35,573 nucleotides of DNA. Source: Paenibacillus kobensis NBRC 15729. GTDB lineage: Bacteria > Bacillota > Bacilli > Paenibacillales > Paenibacillaceae. Positions 1-8,012 of the stretch are shown piece by piece. The notes under the pieces are model-generated. The model saw nothing but the letters and a program-made list of their open reading frames with translations. It searched no databases and had not been told where the DNA came from. The stretch is from positions 1 through 35,573 of the forward strand of contig NZ_BILZ01000060.1 of NCBI RefSeq assembly GCF_004000825.1. The letters are read 5' to 3'. Both the position numbers and the translations under genes were made by a program. The first letter of the stretch is position 1. Each line of letters starts with the position of its first letter.

Positions 1-9
1 TAATAAATT

Positions 10-453
10 TTAGTCTTCCTTTATTGCCTTATCTCCGATTTTCCATTTAAGAAACAGGTTAATGTCCCCAATTGCATCATTTATCCGCCATCGGTACTCT
101 GGGTTTTCCCGAAGTTCTCTAAGTAGTACAGGTTTTACTAAGTGCTTTTCCAAATGTGCCTTTGTTCGTGCAACGTAGGCTAATCCTAATACGGCATTTG
201 CTCTCAGCGCAGCATCTTCATGCTGGGAAAGCTTGATGCACAAATCTTGAGCATACTTCCAGTTCGGATGATACATTCCTACGGAAAAAGGGAGTGACCT
301 AAGTTCGTCCAATTCATTTCTTGCCATTATTTCATTAATCTCGTCATTTGATAATTCATCCAAAGGCTTGTAAATTCTCTTCTCAGTCACAGGTGTATCT
401 CCCTTCACCCATTCATAATGCAATGAGGCTGCGAAACAACCTTTCTGGTTCAA
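10..453 (-). CDS. HEAT/ARM-like helical protein, orphan
   Basis: A protein of about 147 residues of unknown function. Residues 65-135 are a run of amphipathic helices with alanine- and leucine-rich spacing (for example ALRANAVLGLAYVAR), which resembles HEAT/ARM repeats seen in many small Firmicute accessory proteins; that is a fold guess, not a function. The longest frame starts with TTG at 453 and has no convincing Shine-Dalgarno sequence, so the true start may be the internal Met near residue 43 or the 5' end may be eroded. It follows the lipoprotein gene on the same strand after a 92-bp spacer that holds a faint copy of the outer arm (GCGTGAATATG near 493) of the dyad elements found at 29-35 kb. 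AT-rich, like its neighbour. Confidence 0.6.
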   Translation of the reverse strand: MNQKGCFAASLHYEWVKGDTPVTEKRIYKPLDELSNDEINEIMARNELDELRSLPFSVGMYHPNWKYAQDLCIKLSQHEDAALRANAVLGLAYVARTKAHLEKHLVKPVLLRELRENPEYRWRINDAIGDINLFLKWKIGDKAIKED

Positions 454-545
454 CTATCGTACCCGATAGCGTAATGAATTTGCGAATGCCAGATGCGTGA
501 ATATGCTCTCGACTTTTTAAAATCCCCAAAGATTATGTTATTTCG

Positions 546-1835
546 TTACATATCATTTATATTGAAATCACTTAATTTAACAAGTTTTTTCTTCCCTCTG
601 TTTCCTTTTGTGATTTTTTCTTCTCCGTTTTCCTCTATTTTTTCGATAATATAATCACCTGTGAGCAAATTATAATCTTCCGTATCAAATGCCATTTCTG
701 TACCTTCTTTAATTGGATGATTCCATCCCATAGTTACTCCAATTAAATGCCAATCGTTTTCTTGAAATCTAAACCTATAGTTGTCATACCACCTTTGCCC
801 ACTGCCCCCGTAATCATTAACTACCACGGATCCTCTATCTATTATAATTCCATCAAACGGATCCCCCCAACCTCCACCATCAAGTGCCCCCAAGATTACA
901 TTGTCTGCAATGATTGAGAGTGAGTATGTATTATCTTTGTTGCCAAATGCAATTAGTAATGAACGGTCATTTATATCCGCTGTGTTCTCGATTACAATTG
1001 CAATGTCTTGTATTCCATCCTTGTTCAAATCACCTTCTGCTTTAGCTTTTGCATTTTCATAGTTTACATCCAATATATGCCACCCCGTTGGTATTAACGA
1101 AGCAATATCTTTAGCATTTGTGTTGCTATCATCACTATTTTGTTGGGCCAACCTCCATTTTGCATTGCTAATAGGCTCTTGATACATTTCTTGTCCTTCA
1201 TAAATATACCCGCTAGTGTACCTGTCATACTCTGTATTGTCATCTGGAAGATCAGCATTAAACGTGAAGAAGGTTAAACCTCCCTTATCCCAATCAAAGC
1301 GAAGTTGAAGAAAACGCCATTGAAATTCTGATTCAATGAATTTATCATGACTATCCCCAATATTTGTAGTATTAATACCCTCTTTAGTTGCGAATGAAGG
1401 GGACGAAAACTCGATTTGCTTTACAATTGAATTTTGTAAATAAACACTTAAATAATCCTTCTTCGATCTATATGTAATCATCTGATCATCATAAGCATCA
1501 GTTGGATTTCCAAGTAGCTTTATTACATCCTCCCTTGTCATTCCAAGAGAAATTTTACCTACCGATTTTCCAGGTATTATTAAATATTCATTGTTAGTTA
1601 TTGGATTGATGGATGGTTCTGTGGTTGATGCAGGTTCTAAATTATTCTTATTATTCGTTGAAGATAAATCTGGTGTCGATGTCGGTGTGGAGACCCTCGT
1701 AGATGAACCTGGTTCTTCACTAGCTTTCGATGCTGGTGCCTTTGTAGAAGTCGAATTAAGATCATTACTTTGAGTACATCCCGTTAATGTAAAAGCCAAA
1801 AGAAATATACACATTACTATTTGGAATTTTTGCAC
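546..1835 (-). CDS. Predicted lipoprotein with BamE-like and FG-GAP-like segments
   Basis: A secreted lipoprotein of 429 residues. The GTG start at 1835 lies about 8 nt from GAGGGG. A hydrophobic segment ends in the lipobox LTGC with the lipidated Cys at about residue 20, followed by a Ser/Thr/Pro/Asn-rich linker to about residue 85. Residues 86-165 carry ISLGMTREDVIKLLGNPT, the pattern of SmpA/OmlA (BamE-like) domains. A later segment, GDLNKDGIQDIAIVIEN, has the D-x-N-x-D-G-x-x-D loop of FG-GAP/VCBS calcium-binding repeats. The combination occurs in Paenibacillus and Bacillus surface lipoproteins of unknown role. Lipidation would need Lgt, which is encoded at 16.8 kb. Exact function unknown. 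Confidence 0.75.
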   Translation of the reverse strand: MQKFQIVMCIFLLAFTLTGCTQSNDLNSTSTKAPASKASEEPGSSTRVSTPTSTPDLSSTNNKNNLEPASTTEPSINPITNNEYLIIPGKSVGKISLGMTREDVIKLLGNPTDAYDDQMITYRSKKDYLSVYLQNSIVKQIEFSSPSFATKEGINTTNIGDSHDKFIESEFQWRFLQLRFDWDKGGLTFFTFNADLPDDNTEYDRYTSGYIYEGQEMYQEPISNAKWRLAQQNSDDSNTNAKDIASLIPTGWHILDVNYENAKAKAEGDLNKDGIQDIAIVIENTADINDRSLLIAFGNKDNTYSLSIIADNVILGALDGGGWGDPFDGIIIDRGSVVVNDYGGSGQRWYDNYRFRFQENDWHLIGVTMGWNHPIKEGTEMAFDTEDYNLLTGDYIIEKIEENGEEKITKGNRGKKKLVKLSDFNINDM

Positions 1836-1913
1836 ATAAAGTACCCCTCGAATTATTATTTTCCCCCAATTATAACCTACATCTCGAAATTTGTAATTCA
1901 GCTATCCTGCCCA

Positions 1914-1978
1914 TTACTTCAATGAAAACGGCAGCCGATTGTCTGGTCGACTGCCGCAATATCCTATTCATCTAACGT
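1914..1978. repeat. 65-bp exact repeat, copy 1
   Basis: These 65 bases are identical to 8503-8567 in the same orientation. The core is a hairpin at 1929-1956 (CGGCAG paired with CTGCCG, plus CGA/TCG across one mismatch, loop TTGTCTGG). On the minus strand the hairpin is followed by TTTTCATT, so this copy could also act as a weak terminator for the MFS gene at 2044. The repeat ends in ATCTAACGT, which begins the inverted repeat at 1969-2003. Confidence 0.85.
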
Positions 1979-2003
1979 TCCTCGATAGCTTAATCGTTAG
2001 ATG
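1969..2003. repeat. Inverted repeat CATCTAACG/CGTTAGATG
   Basis: A perfect 9-bp inverted repeat (1969-1977 and 1995-2003) with a 17-nt centre, overlapping the end of the 65-bp repeat. The arms contain ATCTAAC and GTTAGAT, which fit the integron core patterns RYYYAAC and GTTRRRY, but the element is too short to hold two full attC arms. The second copy of the 65-bp repeat is followed by a shorter version (CTAAC GTGCCG GTTAG). Confidence 0.6.
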
Positions 2004-2043
2004 GCTACGATTCATTAATTGTTCCTGAGCTCAATTTTACAAG

Positions 2044-3474
2044 TTAGTGGGTTGCGATGACCTTCCCTTCTTCAGGCGAAGCTCCTCCTGCTCGCTTTAA
2101 GGCAACGAACGCAACTACAATGCCGATCAACGTAACCGCTGCTGAAACAATAAACGCAGTATGAATCGACGAATTAAGCGCGCTCGGACTCATCGTCTCC
2201 ATCGTTGTGTCGGAACCCAAGGTAGCGGAGATAATAGCCATGATAACCGCAAGACCGATTGCGCCGCCGATCTGCTGTCCGGTGTTGATGACCGCGGAAG
2301 ATACTCCTTGTTCGCTCGGATCGACTCCCGTACTTCCGGCGATAAACATGGTCGTGAAGACGAGCGCTTGCCCGAGACCGATAATGATCGTTCCTGGGAT
2401 TATTCCCCAAGCGTTGCCCGAAGCCGATAGCTGGGTCAAGAGTAGGAAGCCGATGCCTCCAAGTGCCATCCCCGATGCGATTGTCCCGGCGACTCCGACC
2501 TTGGCCAGCATGGGAGTGATGAGCTTGGCTCCCAGGAATGCGCTAAGGGTGAGAGGCAGGAAAGTAAACCCGGACTGAATAGCCGAAAAATTCAGGACGT
2601 TCTGGGTATACAGCGTAAGGAAGTAGTATAGCGTACCGAACGATGCGGAGAAAAGAAAGGCGACAAGCGCGGCTCCGATCAGGTTGCGATTGCGGAACAT
2701 GCGGAAGTTGATCAGCGGCCCCTTGGAACGCTTCTCGATAACGACGAATGCGACTAGGAGCGCGGCTCCGATCAGAACGAATGGCAAGGTGCTTGCGCTA
2801 AGCCAGCCCGATACGGGAGATTGAATCAAATAATACACGGCAAGAAGCATGCCTGCGGTAACCGAAACTGTTCCTGCGATGTCGTAATGCTTGCGGCCGC
2901 TCGATGTTGCGCTCTCCTTAAGCACAACTGGGGCAAGCAAGAGAGTGAGGAGCGCGATCGGTACGTTAACGAAGAATGTCGCTTCCCAGCCGATAAAGCT
3001 CGTGAGTACACCGCCGAGCAGCAAGCCGAGCGACATGCCTACGCCGCCCATGGCAGCCCAGATTCCCATCGCCCGATTCCGTTCGGCTCCTTCTTCGAAG
3101 TTAGACATAATCAGCGATAGAGTTGCCGGCGACAACAAGGCTCCCCCTAGACCTTGCAAGCCTCTGGAAATGATTAACATGAGCTGGGAATCAGCCAGCC
3201 CGCCAAGCAATGAGCCTAATCCGAACAGGGACATGGCGATCATAAACATTCTCCGTCTACCCATCAAGTCCGAGAGTCTTCCCCCGATTAGCAGGAACCC
3301 TCCGAACGCTAGGGAATACGCGCTAACGACCCATTGCAGGTGGTTGGCGGAGAATCCCAGTTCCTCGCCAAGAGAAGGCATTGCCACGAAAATAATCGTA
3401 TAATCCAGAGCCATGATTAATTGGGAGATGGCGAGCACGAGAAGCGCTAACCCTTTGAAACGGCCACTATTCAT
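2044..3474 (-). CDS. MFS drug transporter, DHA2 (14-TM) family
   Basis: An integral membrane exporter of 476 residues, the usual length for the 14-helix DHA2 branch (EmrB/QacA-like) of the major facilitator superfamily, which exports drugs by proton antiport. Visible marks are the first helix with MALDYTIIFVAMPSL, motif A GGRLSDLMGRRRMF after helix 2, the motif-C region GGVGMSLGLLLGGVL in helix 5, and hydrophobic segments through to about residue 460. ATG at 3474 is preferred because GGAGG lies 9 nt upstream; the upstream in-frame GTG touches the SD. Downstream of tetR on the same strand with two operator boxes in the 98-bp gap, so it is probably the repressor's target. Substrate unknown. Confidence 0.9.
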   Translation of the reverse strand: MNSGRFKGLALLVLAISQLIMALDYTIIFVAMPSLGEELGFSANHLQWVVSAYSLAFGGFLLIGGRLSDLMGRRRMFMIAMSLFGLGSLLGGLADSQLMLIISRGLQGLGGALLSPATLSLIMSNFEEGAERNRAMGIWAAMGGVGMSLGLLLGGVLTSFIGWEATFFVNVPIALLTLLLAPVVLKESATSSGRKHYDIAGTVSVTAGMLLAVYYLIQSPVSGWLSASTLPFVLIGAALLVAFVVIEKRSKGPLINFRMFRNRNLIGAALVAFLFSASFGTLYYFLTLYTQNVLNFSAIQSGFTFLPLTLSAFLGAKLITPMLAKVGVAGTIASGMALGGIGFLLLTQLSASGNAWGIIPGTIIIGLGQALVFTTMFIAGSTGVDPSEQGVSSAVINTGQQIGGAIGLAVIMAIISATLGSDTTMETMSPSALNSSIHTAFIVSAAVTLIGIVVAFVALKRAGGASPEEGKVIATH

Positions 3475-3495
3475 TTTGTACACCCTCCATTTTCG

Positions 3496-3535
3496 GACTA
3501 ATTAGTCTAGAATGTCCATATTTGACTGAACGATC
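3496..3535 (-). promoter_or_regulatory. Two TetR-type operator boxes upstream of the MFS gene
   Basis: GACTAATTAGTC at 3496-3507 is a perfect 12-bp palindrome and GACTGAACGATC at 3524-3535 is an imperfect one. Both match the boxes at 4199, 4723 and 4855. They cover the only room for an MFS promoter; a possible -10 is TAGACT with a poor -35 (CGTTCA) 17 bp upstream. Binding by the adjacent TetR protein is inferred from site sharing and position. Confidence 0.65.
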
Positions 3536-3572
3536 TGATAAAGGCAGCAGAGGGGAGATCACAGCTCTCCCG

Positions 3573-4157
3573 TTATGCTTCTAGCATTGACAGTGTGACT
3601 GTCGTAATTTCTTCGAGCACCTTAGGATCGTTTGTTAACTTGGCGACTTGCGTCAAAGTATACCGCGAATGGTACAGATACCGGGCCAAAGCTTGCAAAT
3701 CCTGATCGGTGCTCAGCTCTTGGTTATGCTTGGCTCGAACCAACGCTTCATAGAAGGCACGCTCCAGTCGGTTTCGGTCCTCCTCGAACAAGGCGGCAAT
3801 CTCCGGTTCATGAGGAACTTGATCGATGGCGCTGTACAGAATGAAGCACTCCTTGCGCCGGTCCTCATCTTGAAGGACAAAGACGATTTCACGGAAAATC
3901 GCATGGATCGCTTCCTTGACGGACTCCGACTTCTCTAAATAAACGACTACAGCGGATGATTTCTCGTTTACGTAATGCTTCACGGCCTTGATGAAGAGAT
4001 CCTTCTTCGTGCCGTACGTATCGTATAAGCTCTGCCGAGCGATGCCCAGCCCTTCGAGCAGAATGGGAAGCGACGTTCCTTCGTATCCGTAATGACCGAA
4101 CACTTCCATCGCTTTATGCAGGACCAGGTTCATGTCGAATTCTTTGCTTCTTGCCAT
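3573..4157 (-). CDS. TetR/AcrR family transcriptional repressor
   Basis: A 194-residue cytosolic repressor. Residues about 8-55 form the TetR N-terminal helix-turn-helix (AMEVFGHYGYEGTSLPILLEGLGIARQSLYDTYGTKKDLF), with the ligand and dimerisation domain after it. ATG at 4157 has AAAGGAGGG at good spacing. Its own promoter is clear: -35 TTGACT (4207-4212), 17 bp, -10 TAGTAT (4184-4189), with an operator box overlapping the -35, so autorepression is expected. It sits between the MFS exporter and the SnoaL-like gene, each with the same boxes, so a three-gene inducible regulon is likely. The inducer is unknown. Confidence 0.92.
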   Translation of the reverse strand: MARSKEFDMNLVLHKAMEVFGHYGYEGTSLPILLEGLGIARQSLYDTYGTKKDLFIKAVKHYVNEKSSAVVVYLEKSESVKEAIHAIFREIVFVLQDEDRRKECFILYSAIDQVPHEPEIAALFEEDRNRLERAFYEALVRAKHNQELSTDQDLQALARYLYHSRYTLTQVAKLTNDPKVLEEITTVTLSMLEA

Positions 4158-4183
4158 GCGGGATCCCTCCTTTCCTTGTCCTC

Positions 4184-4212
4184 ATACTACCCTTAACAGA
4201 TCGTTCAGTCAA
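4184..4212 (-). promoter_or_regulatory. tetR promoter with overlapping operator
   Basis: Minus-strand TTGACT at 4207-4212, a 17-bp spacer and TAGTAT at 4184-4189. The operator box (4199-4210; GACTGAACGATC on the minus strand) runs through the -35 hexamer, which fits repression by steric block. The same box sequence occurs at 3524-3535 upstream of the exporter. Confidence 0.7.
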
Positions 4213-4229
4213 GAATGGGCAGCAAGCTA

Positions 4230-4700
4230 TTATTCGGAGAATCGTACGGCATCGCTAACGCTTCCGACGGATTCGATGGCAACAAGCGGATTCCAGAAAT
4301 CGCGATAGCTTTCGATAAGTCCGTCCTTCGTACGGACGACGCTAATGTAGGTTTGGTTGTACGGGTTGCCAGTCTCCCGATGTTTGCCCACGGACTTGAA
4401 CTCCGCGATCGTCAATTCCGGATCCTGCGCCGGGTGGAACACAAGATCGGTGAATTCCACTTCGAAGTGCTTCGGGAAGTTCTGCATATATTCGAAGAGC
4501 TCAGCCTTGCCTTGCTTACGGTCGGGGAACCCTGCCGGTCCGTACGGGAACTCCAGCAAACCGTCTTCCTGCCACAGACCGACCCAAGCTTCGATATTGC
4601 CGCCGGATAAGTGCTTCAGGTGGTTACGGAACGTTTCTTGCGCTTGCTCCCGAATGGTTAGTTGCGTTTCTTGCTTCTCAATGTTTTGTTGGTTCAACAT
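4230..4700 (-). CDS. SnoaL-like / NTF2-fold protein
   Basis: A 156-residue protein of the NTF2-like superfamily. The order is an N-terminal helix (IREQAQETFRNHLKHLSGGNIEAWVGLWQEDGLLEFPYGP), which is the classic SnoaL/PhzA-type opening, then strands with AEFKSVGKHRETGNPYNQTYISVVRTKDGLIESYRDFWNP. Family members are small isomerases, hydrolases or binding proteins, and the substrate cannot be read off. ATG at 4700 follows GGAGGGATAT. Operator boxes at 4723-4734 and 4855-4866 tie it to the TetR regulator downstream. It may modify or bind the compound sensed by TetR and exported by the MFS pump (inference). Confidence 0.8.
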   Translation of the reverse strand: MLNQQNIEKQETQLTIREQAQETFRNHLKHLSGGNIEAWVGLWQEDGLLEFPYGPAGFPDRKQGKAELFEYMQNFPKHFEVEFTDLVFHPAQDPELTIAEFKSVGKHRETGNPYNQTYISVVRTKDGLIESYRDFWNPLVAIESVGSVSDAVRFSE

Positions 4701-4722
4701 GGGATATCCCTCCGTTTATTTT

Positions 4723-4734
4723 GACTATTCAGTC
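4723..4734 (-). promoter_or_regulatory. TetR-type operator box upstream of the SnoaL gene
   Basis: GACTATTCAGTC, an imperfect palindrome 23 bp before the start codon. It shares the flank TGGAATG with the 3496 box (TAGAATG). It probably blocks transcription close to the RBS region. Confidence 0.55.
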
Positions 4735-4839
4735 TGGAATGTTTATAAAAAAAGCTTACTGCATTAGGTACGTTTATGGTTGGTTCAATATTCTCTTCTT
4801 AATTCTTCATGTCCTTAGCCCCCTTCGTTTGATGTGTTC

Positions 4840-4868
4840 ATCTTAGTATTTCCGGACTGAACGGTCAA
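4840..4868 (-). promoter_or_regulatory. Distal promoter with operator, SnoaL gene
   Basis: Minus-strand TTGACC (4863-4868), exactly 17 bp, then TAAGAT (4840-4845). The operator GACTGAACGGTC (4855-4866 on the plus strand) overlaps the -35 just as at the tetR promoter. The implied leader of about 130 nt contains a three-codon ORF (ATG AAG AAT TAA) behind GGGGG and AAGGA. The rest of the 4869-5029 gap shows nothing I recognise. Confidence 0.6.
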
Positions 4869-5029
4869 GAATTATTTTTGATCTTTTCCCCTGCTCCCGG
4901 ACTCTTGTTTATTCAGCGCTTCCATCGCCGCAATCACGGGGATGGAAGCCCCCTCCCGAAGGTCATCGCGTTCTCAGCGCAAATTCCGAAACGAGCAAAC
5001 CATGTCTCTTAGTCTCTTGTAGTTCATTA

Positions 5030-5359
5030 TTAATTGACGCCCGAATTGCGTCCAGGCATAAGCCATGTAACGTCATATCCCATATTACTGAGTATTCCTA
5101 GCCCATCTTTAAACTCAATTCTGTTTGTTCCATTCCACCCATTTCCCAAACCATACAAAATGAACCGCTTAACCGTTCTTGGGTAATGTAAATTAAAACT
5201 CTCCATATCACCCTTGAACAAATTCTTTAAAAGAACGCGAACTAATAGTGGGCTTCCCGAAATTGGGTCATCCCATGTACACAAGTTGAATGTACATGTC
5301 ATGCTTTTAAGTCCCTTTAATGATATAGAAAGTGAAAATTTCGCAGTATCATATAACAA
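5030..5359 (-). CDS. Hypothetical protein
   Basis: A 109-residue predicted protein not recognised as any family. The TTG start at 5359 has GGAGAACG about 5 nt upstream. The sequence is mixed alpha/beta with no signal peptide or membrane segment, ending VTWLMPGRNSGVN. It could be a real orphan or the tail of a degraded gene; an AT-rich setting and a lone gene with its own RBS favour a real accessory gene. Confidence 0.45.
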   Translation of the reverse strand: MLYDTAKFSLSISLKGLKSMTCTFNLCTWDDPISGSPLLVRVLLKNLFKGDMESFNLHYPRTVKRFILYGLGNGWNGTNRIEFKDGLGILSNMGYDVTWLMPGRNSGVN

Positions 5360-5418
5360 ACGTTCTCCGTTACCTTAATAACAAAATTCTATTTTAACAG
5401 AGGGCCGAATAAATTCCT

Positions 5419-5889
5419 TCAAATGAAGTTCATTATTCCTTCTTCAGCTATCTGTTTTAACTTTTCGTTTCTATATTCCAAAAAAGATTTCATATACTTC
5501 TTAAGAATTATTTTCTCTACGGCCCGTCCAAGTAAACCAAGAGGAGCTTCAAATATTAATGTATCTTTCATTACTGTTATTCCATCTCGTTCTTCAAACT
5601 CATGTTTGTGTTTCATACTTTTAAATGCACCTTTCAACATCTCATCTGAAAAGTGAAAAGGTCTTTGATATTCAGTAATTTTAGAGGTTAACCTTTGTCT
5701 GATTATAAAATGAGTTGCCTGAAATGTGACGGTTTCATCTATACTTATCAAGCCCTTAGTTCTTCCACCTATCGCCGTCTCATTTGTATGTTTCCAAACT
5801 GTTTGAGTATGTATTTCAATATCTCTTGCCAAATCAAAACAAAATGCAATCGGAGCATTAATTTCAGTTTCTGTTGTTATTGTAATCAT
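5419..5889 (-). CDS. SRPBCC (START-like) family protein
   Basis: A 156-residue cytosolic protein. It opens with MITITTETEINAPIAFCFDLARDIEIHTQTV, the SRPBCC pattern in which a first strand is followed by INAPIEKVFDL-type text, and closes with the long helix AVEKIILKKYMKSFLEYRNEKLKQIAEEG that seals the ligand cavity. The family binds hydrophobic ligands; this subgroup is often annotated as polyketide cyclase-like or cell-division-inhibitor-like without evidence. ATG at 5889 is preferred because AAGGAG lies 9 nt upstream; the TTG three codons earlier is too close. Single gene, AT-rich. Confidence 0.8.
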   Translation of the reverse strand: MITITTETEINAPIAFCFDLARDIEIHTQTVWKHTNETAIGGRTKGLISIDETVTFQATHFIIRQRLTSKITEYQRPFHFSDEMLKGAFKSMKHKHEFEERDGITVMKDTLIFEAPLGLLGRAVEKIILKKYMKSFLEYRNEKLKQIAEEGIMNFI

Positions 5890-6003
5890 AGCAGACAACT
5901 CCTTGGCACAAAAAAACTGAACTTCAAATAAATGCGCTAATTTCGAGTAACGGTATGCATACTCAACAATCGTCTCCCGTTAGTTGAATCAATGTTTCGA
6001 TAT

Positions 6004-6603
6004 TCAGCTATTTTCCTTATTCAAATAAAGGAGCAATTTTGTCTTTACATCAGCCCATTCTTTATCCAAAATACTGTATACGTTGGAATTCCGAAGATAA
6101 CCATCATGCATAATCAATTCCTGTCTTAGGGTACCTTCAAACTGTGCTCCAATTCTTTGAATCGCCTTATTTGACCGTTCATTTCTTGTATCCGTACGGA
6201 ACTGTACTCGCACTAAATTTAAGTTTTCAAAGCCATATTCCAGAAGAAGAAACTTACACTCGGTATTTATCCTTGTTCTCCAGACCTTTGGCGCCAACCA
6301 AGTACCACCTATTTCAAGTTTTCTGTTTAGCAGGGATATATCTAAATAACTGGTACTTCCAACAATCTCATTAGTACTTTTATCAAAAATCACAAACGGA
6401 TATCTTAATCCTTGCTCTTTTGACTTCATCCACTGATTCATTGTAGTTACCAAATCTTCAGGCTTACTTATTGTCGAGGGGCTGAATGTCCATATATCGC
6501 TGTGATTACTTGCATTGAACAACCCCTCCAAATGCTCATGTGCTGCTGGCACTAACCTTACTCGTTCACCTTCTAGAGTGATGTCGCTTTTTATCATTAT
6601 CAA
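6004..6603 (-). CDS. GNAT family N-acetyltransferase, RimJ/RimL type
   Basis: About 199 residues. It transfers an acetyl group from acetyl-CoA to an amine or N-terminus. RimJ/L hallmarks are ITLEGERVRLVPAAHEHLEGLF at the start, GSTSYLDISLLNRKLEIGGTWLAPKVWRTRINTECKFLLLEYGFENLNLVRVQFRTDTRNERSNKAIQRIGAQFEGTLRQELIMHDGYLRNSNVYSIL through the core, and the acetyl-CoA contact region near WRTRIN. The TTG at 6603 has GAGGAG at 7 nt and is preferred; ATG at 6597 is the alternative. Upstream in-frame codons to 6711 look non-coding. The substrate is not predictable. Confidence 0.85.
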   Translation of the reverse strand: MIMIKSDITLEGERVRLVPAAHEHLEGLFNASNHSDIWTFSPSTISKPEDLVTTMNQWMKSKEQGLRYPFVIFDKSTNEIVGSTSYLDISLLNRKLEIGGTWLAPKVWRTRINTECKFLLLEYGFENLNLVRVQFRTDTRNERSNKAIQRIGAQFEGTLRQELIMHDGYLRNSNVYSILDKEWADVKTKLLLYLNKENS

Positions 6604-6709
6604 CCACGGACTCCTCTTCAAAAAATGATTTGTCACTGTCCCTAATGATATTCCACTAAATATTGTAAGTATCCTGCCCTTTAGCTTAACGCCGCCGCTG
6701 CCAGTTAAC

Positions 6710-6727
6710 ACTTTATTTTCTCAGTCT
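6710..6727. repeat. Lone unit of the 21-bp repeat family
   Basis: ACTTTATTTTCTCAGTCT matches the junction of units in the phased repeat array at 8660-8750. It lies on the other side of the secreted-protein operon, just before its terminator. Confidence 0.4.
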
Positions 6728-6744
6728 GAGACACTAGTTGAATA

Positions 6745-6771
6745 AAAAAAGCCGCGCTTGGCGGCTTTTTT
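6745..6771 (-). terminator. Rho-independent terminator, bidirectional
   Basis: GCCGC-GCTTG-GCGGC flanked by seven A on one side and six T on the other. It lies directly after the stop of the secreted protein gene at 6777. Confidence 0.85.
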
Positions 6772-6776
6772 AATAA

Positions 6777-7478
6777 TTAGGATGTTCTGTCCGTAAATTC
6801 GCGAGTCACTAGTCCCGTGTCACCCGTTCCTGCATATGAAAGGTTCTTATAGTAGTAACCATAATGACGGAACTGGAATTTGACCATGCCCGTATCATTA
6901 GAAACGCGCATGCCTGGTTCCATCAAATAAGTATTCGATGATACCGTTTGACCAAGTGGGAAGTCATACGTCCATTTACAATAGCCATTAGACATCGAGG
7001 AATTATCAGTGACATCAACGGAACTACGAGCCGTTGTCCAGCCTACCGATGGCATACCAACCGTTAAGTTTACATTGAAGCTCGAACCAGCTACAGTCGT
7101 CGAAGGACCATAGGAGAGAACTTTCTGATCCGGCAGGTAAGGCTCGACGCCGTGGCGAGAAGCGACTTGTCGCGTCTGATAGCCGTTAACCGGACGAGTT
7201 GTTGTCGACGATTTCATATCCCACACGGAAGTGTTTGTTCCATTCAGCGTGGTGTCACCTGCTTTTGTATAAGTAACCGAGCTATCCAGCAAACCAGCAA
7301 CGACATATGTTCCATCAGCATACTTCTCAGCATCGCTGTAGATTGCAAAGTGGAAGGTTTCGGTGTAGGTCGTGCCTGCTGCTACGGCTGCGTTTGCCTT
7401 ATCTGCAGAGAAAGTCGATACGCCGCCCGCAAGGATAACTGTCGCCAAAGAAACGGATAGGAGTTGCTTCATCTTCAT
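6777..7478 (-). CDS. Secreted protein, orphan
   Basis: A 233-residue exported protein. The signal peptide is clear: MKMKQLL, hydrophobic VSLATVILAGGVSTFS, cleavage probably after KANA. The mature part is rich in Thr, Ser, Gly, Tyr and aromatic residues in alternating pattern, suggesting an all-beta extracellular fold; it contains a single Cys. No family recognised. Only 3 nt separate it from the preceding exported-protein gene, so the two are co-transcribed, and a strong terminator follows. Confidence 0.75.
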   Translation of the reverse strand: MKMKQLLSVSLATVILAGGVSTFSADKANAAVAAGTTYTETFHFAIYSDAEKYADGTYVVAGLLDSSVTYTKAGDTTLNGTNTSVWDMKSSTTTRPVNGYQTRQVASRHGVEPYLPDQKVLSYGPSTTVAGSSFNVNLTVGMPSVGWTTARSSVDVTDNSSMSNGYCKWTYDFPLGQTVSSNTYLMEPGMRVSNDTGMVKFQFRHYGYYYKNLSYAGTGDTGLVTREFTDRTS

Positions 7479-7481
7479 AAC

Positions 7482-7964
7482 CTATTGACCATCCTTGTTC
7501 ATTTTCTTTTTAGTAAACCCTTGCGAGTCGCTGTATTCGTCTTGTGCTACTTCATCTGCATATTTTTCAATGTCAGCCATGTTTGGATTGTCAATATTCG
7601 CGAAGTAATAATCCATTTGAGGCACACCGTCTACTACATAATATCCAACGGCATACAGCTTGTTGTCGCCAAAGTCGATATCACCATCAGGGAGAAGTGA
7701 AGCAATTTCTTCCTTGCTGATTTGCTTCCCGTTTTTATGGACAAAATTATATTGCTTGGGTGTTTTGTCCGCTTTCATGGCTTGACCATTGGATGTTTCT
7801 TTTTTGAACCAACCTTTATGTTGTTGTTGTACTGAGTTATCAGACTTCCAAGCAGCCGAAGTTGGAGTCGATTCAGCTTTAGCACTATTCAGAGTTCCAA
7901 GAGTTCCAGCACCAGCTACAATAACGATCAAAGCAGCAATAGGTATAAGTATTTTTTTTCGCAT
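7482..7964 (-). CDS. Exported protein with signal peptide, orphan
   Basis: A 160-residue protein. The signal is MRKKILIPIAALIVIVAGAGTLGTL followed by NSAKAES, with a likely cut after AKA. The mature part is charged and hydrophilic (KKETSNGQAMKADKTPKQYNFVHKNGKQISKEEIASLLPDGDIDFGDNKLYAVGYYVVDGVPQMDYYFANIDNP). No known family. First gene of a two-gene operon with the larger secreted protein. The SD is weak (TTAGG). Divergent from the small membrane gene at 8013 across only 48 bp, so the promoters overlap. Confidence 0.7.
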   Translation of the reverse strand: MRKKILIPIAALIVIVAGAGTLGTLNSAKAESTPTSAAWKSDNSVQQQHKGWFKKETSNGQAMKADKTPKQYNFVHKNGKQISKEEIASLLPDGDIDFGDNKLYAVGYYVVDGVPQMDYYFANIDNPNMADIEKYADEVAQDEYSDSQGFTKKKMNKDGQ

Positions 7965-8012
7965 TTACCTAATGTAATATAAAATTCGATTCGAACGTCA
8001 GGAGACAACACG

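Noticed and set aside
1929-1956. Hairpin in the 65-bp repeat as a simple terminator
   Set aside because: A terminator role is possible for copy 1, but the full 65-bp identity with copy 2, including non-stem flanks, is not explained by that role.
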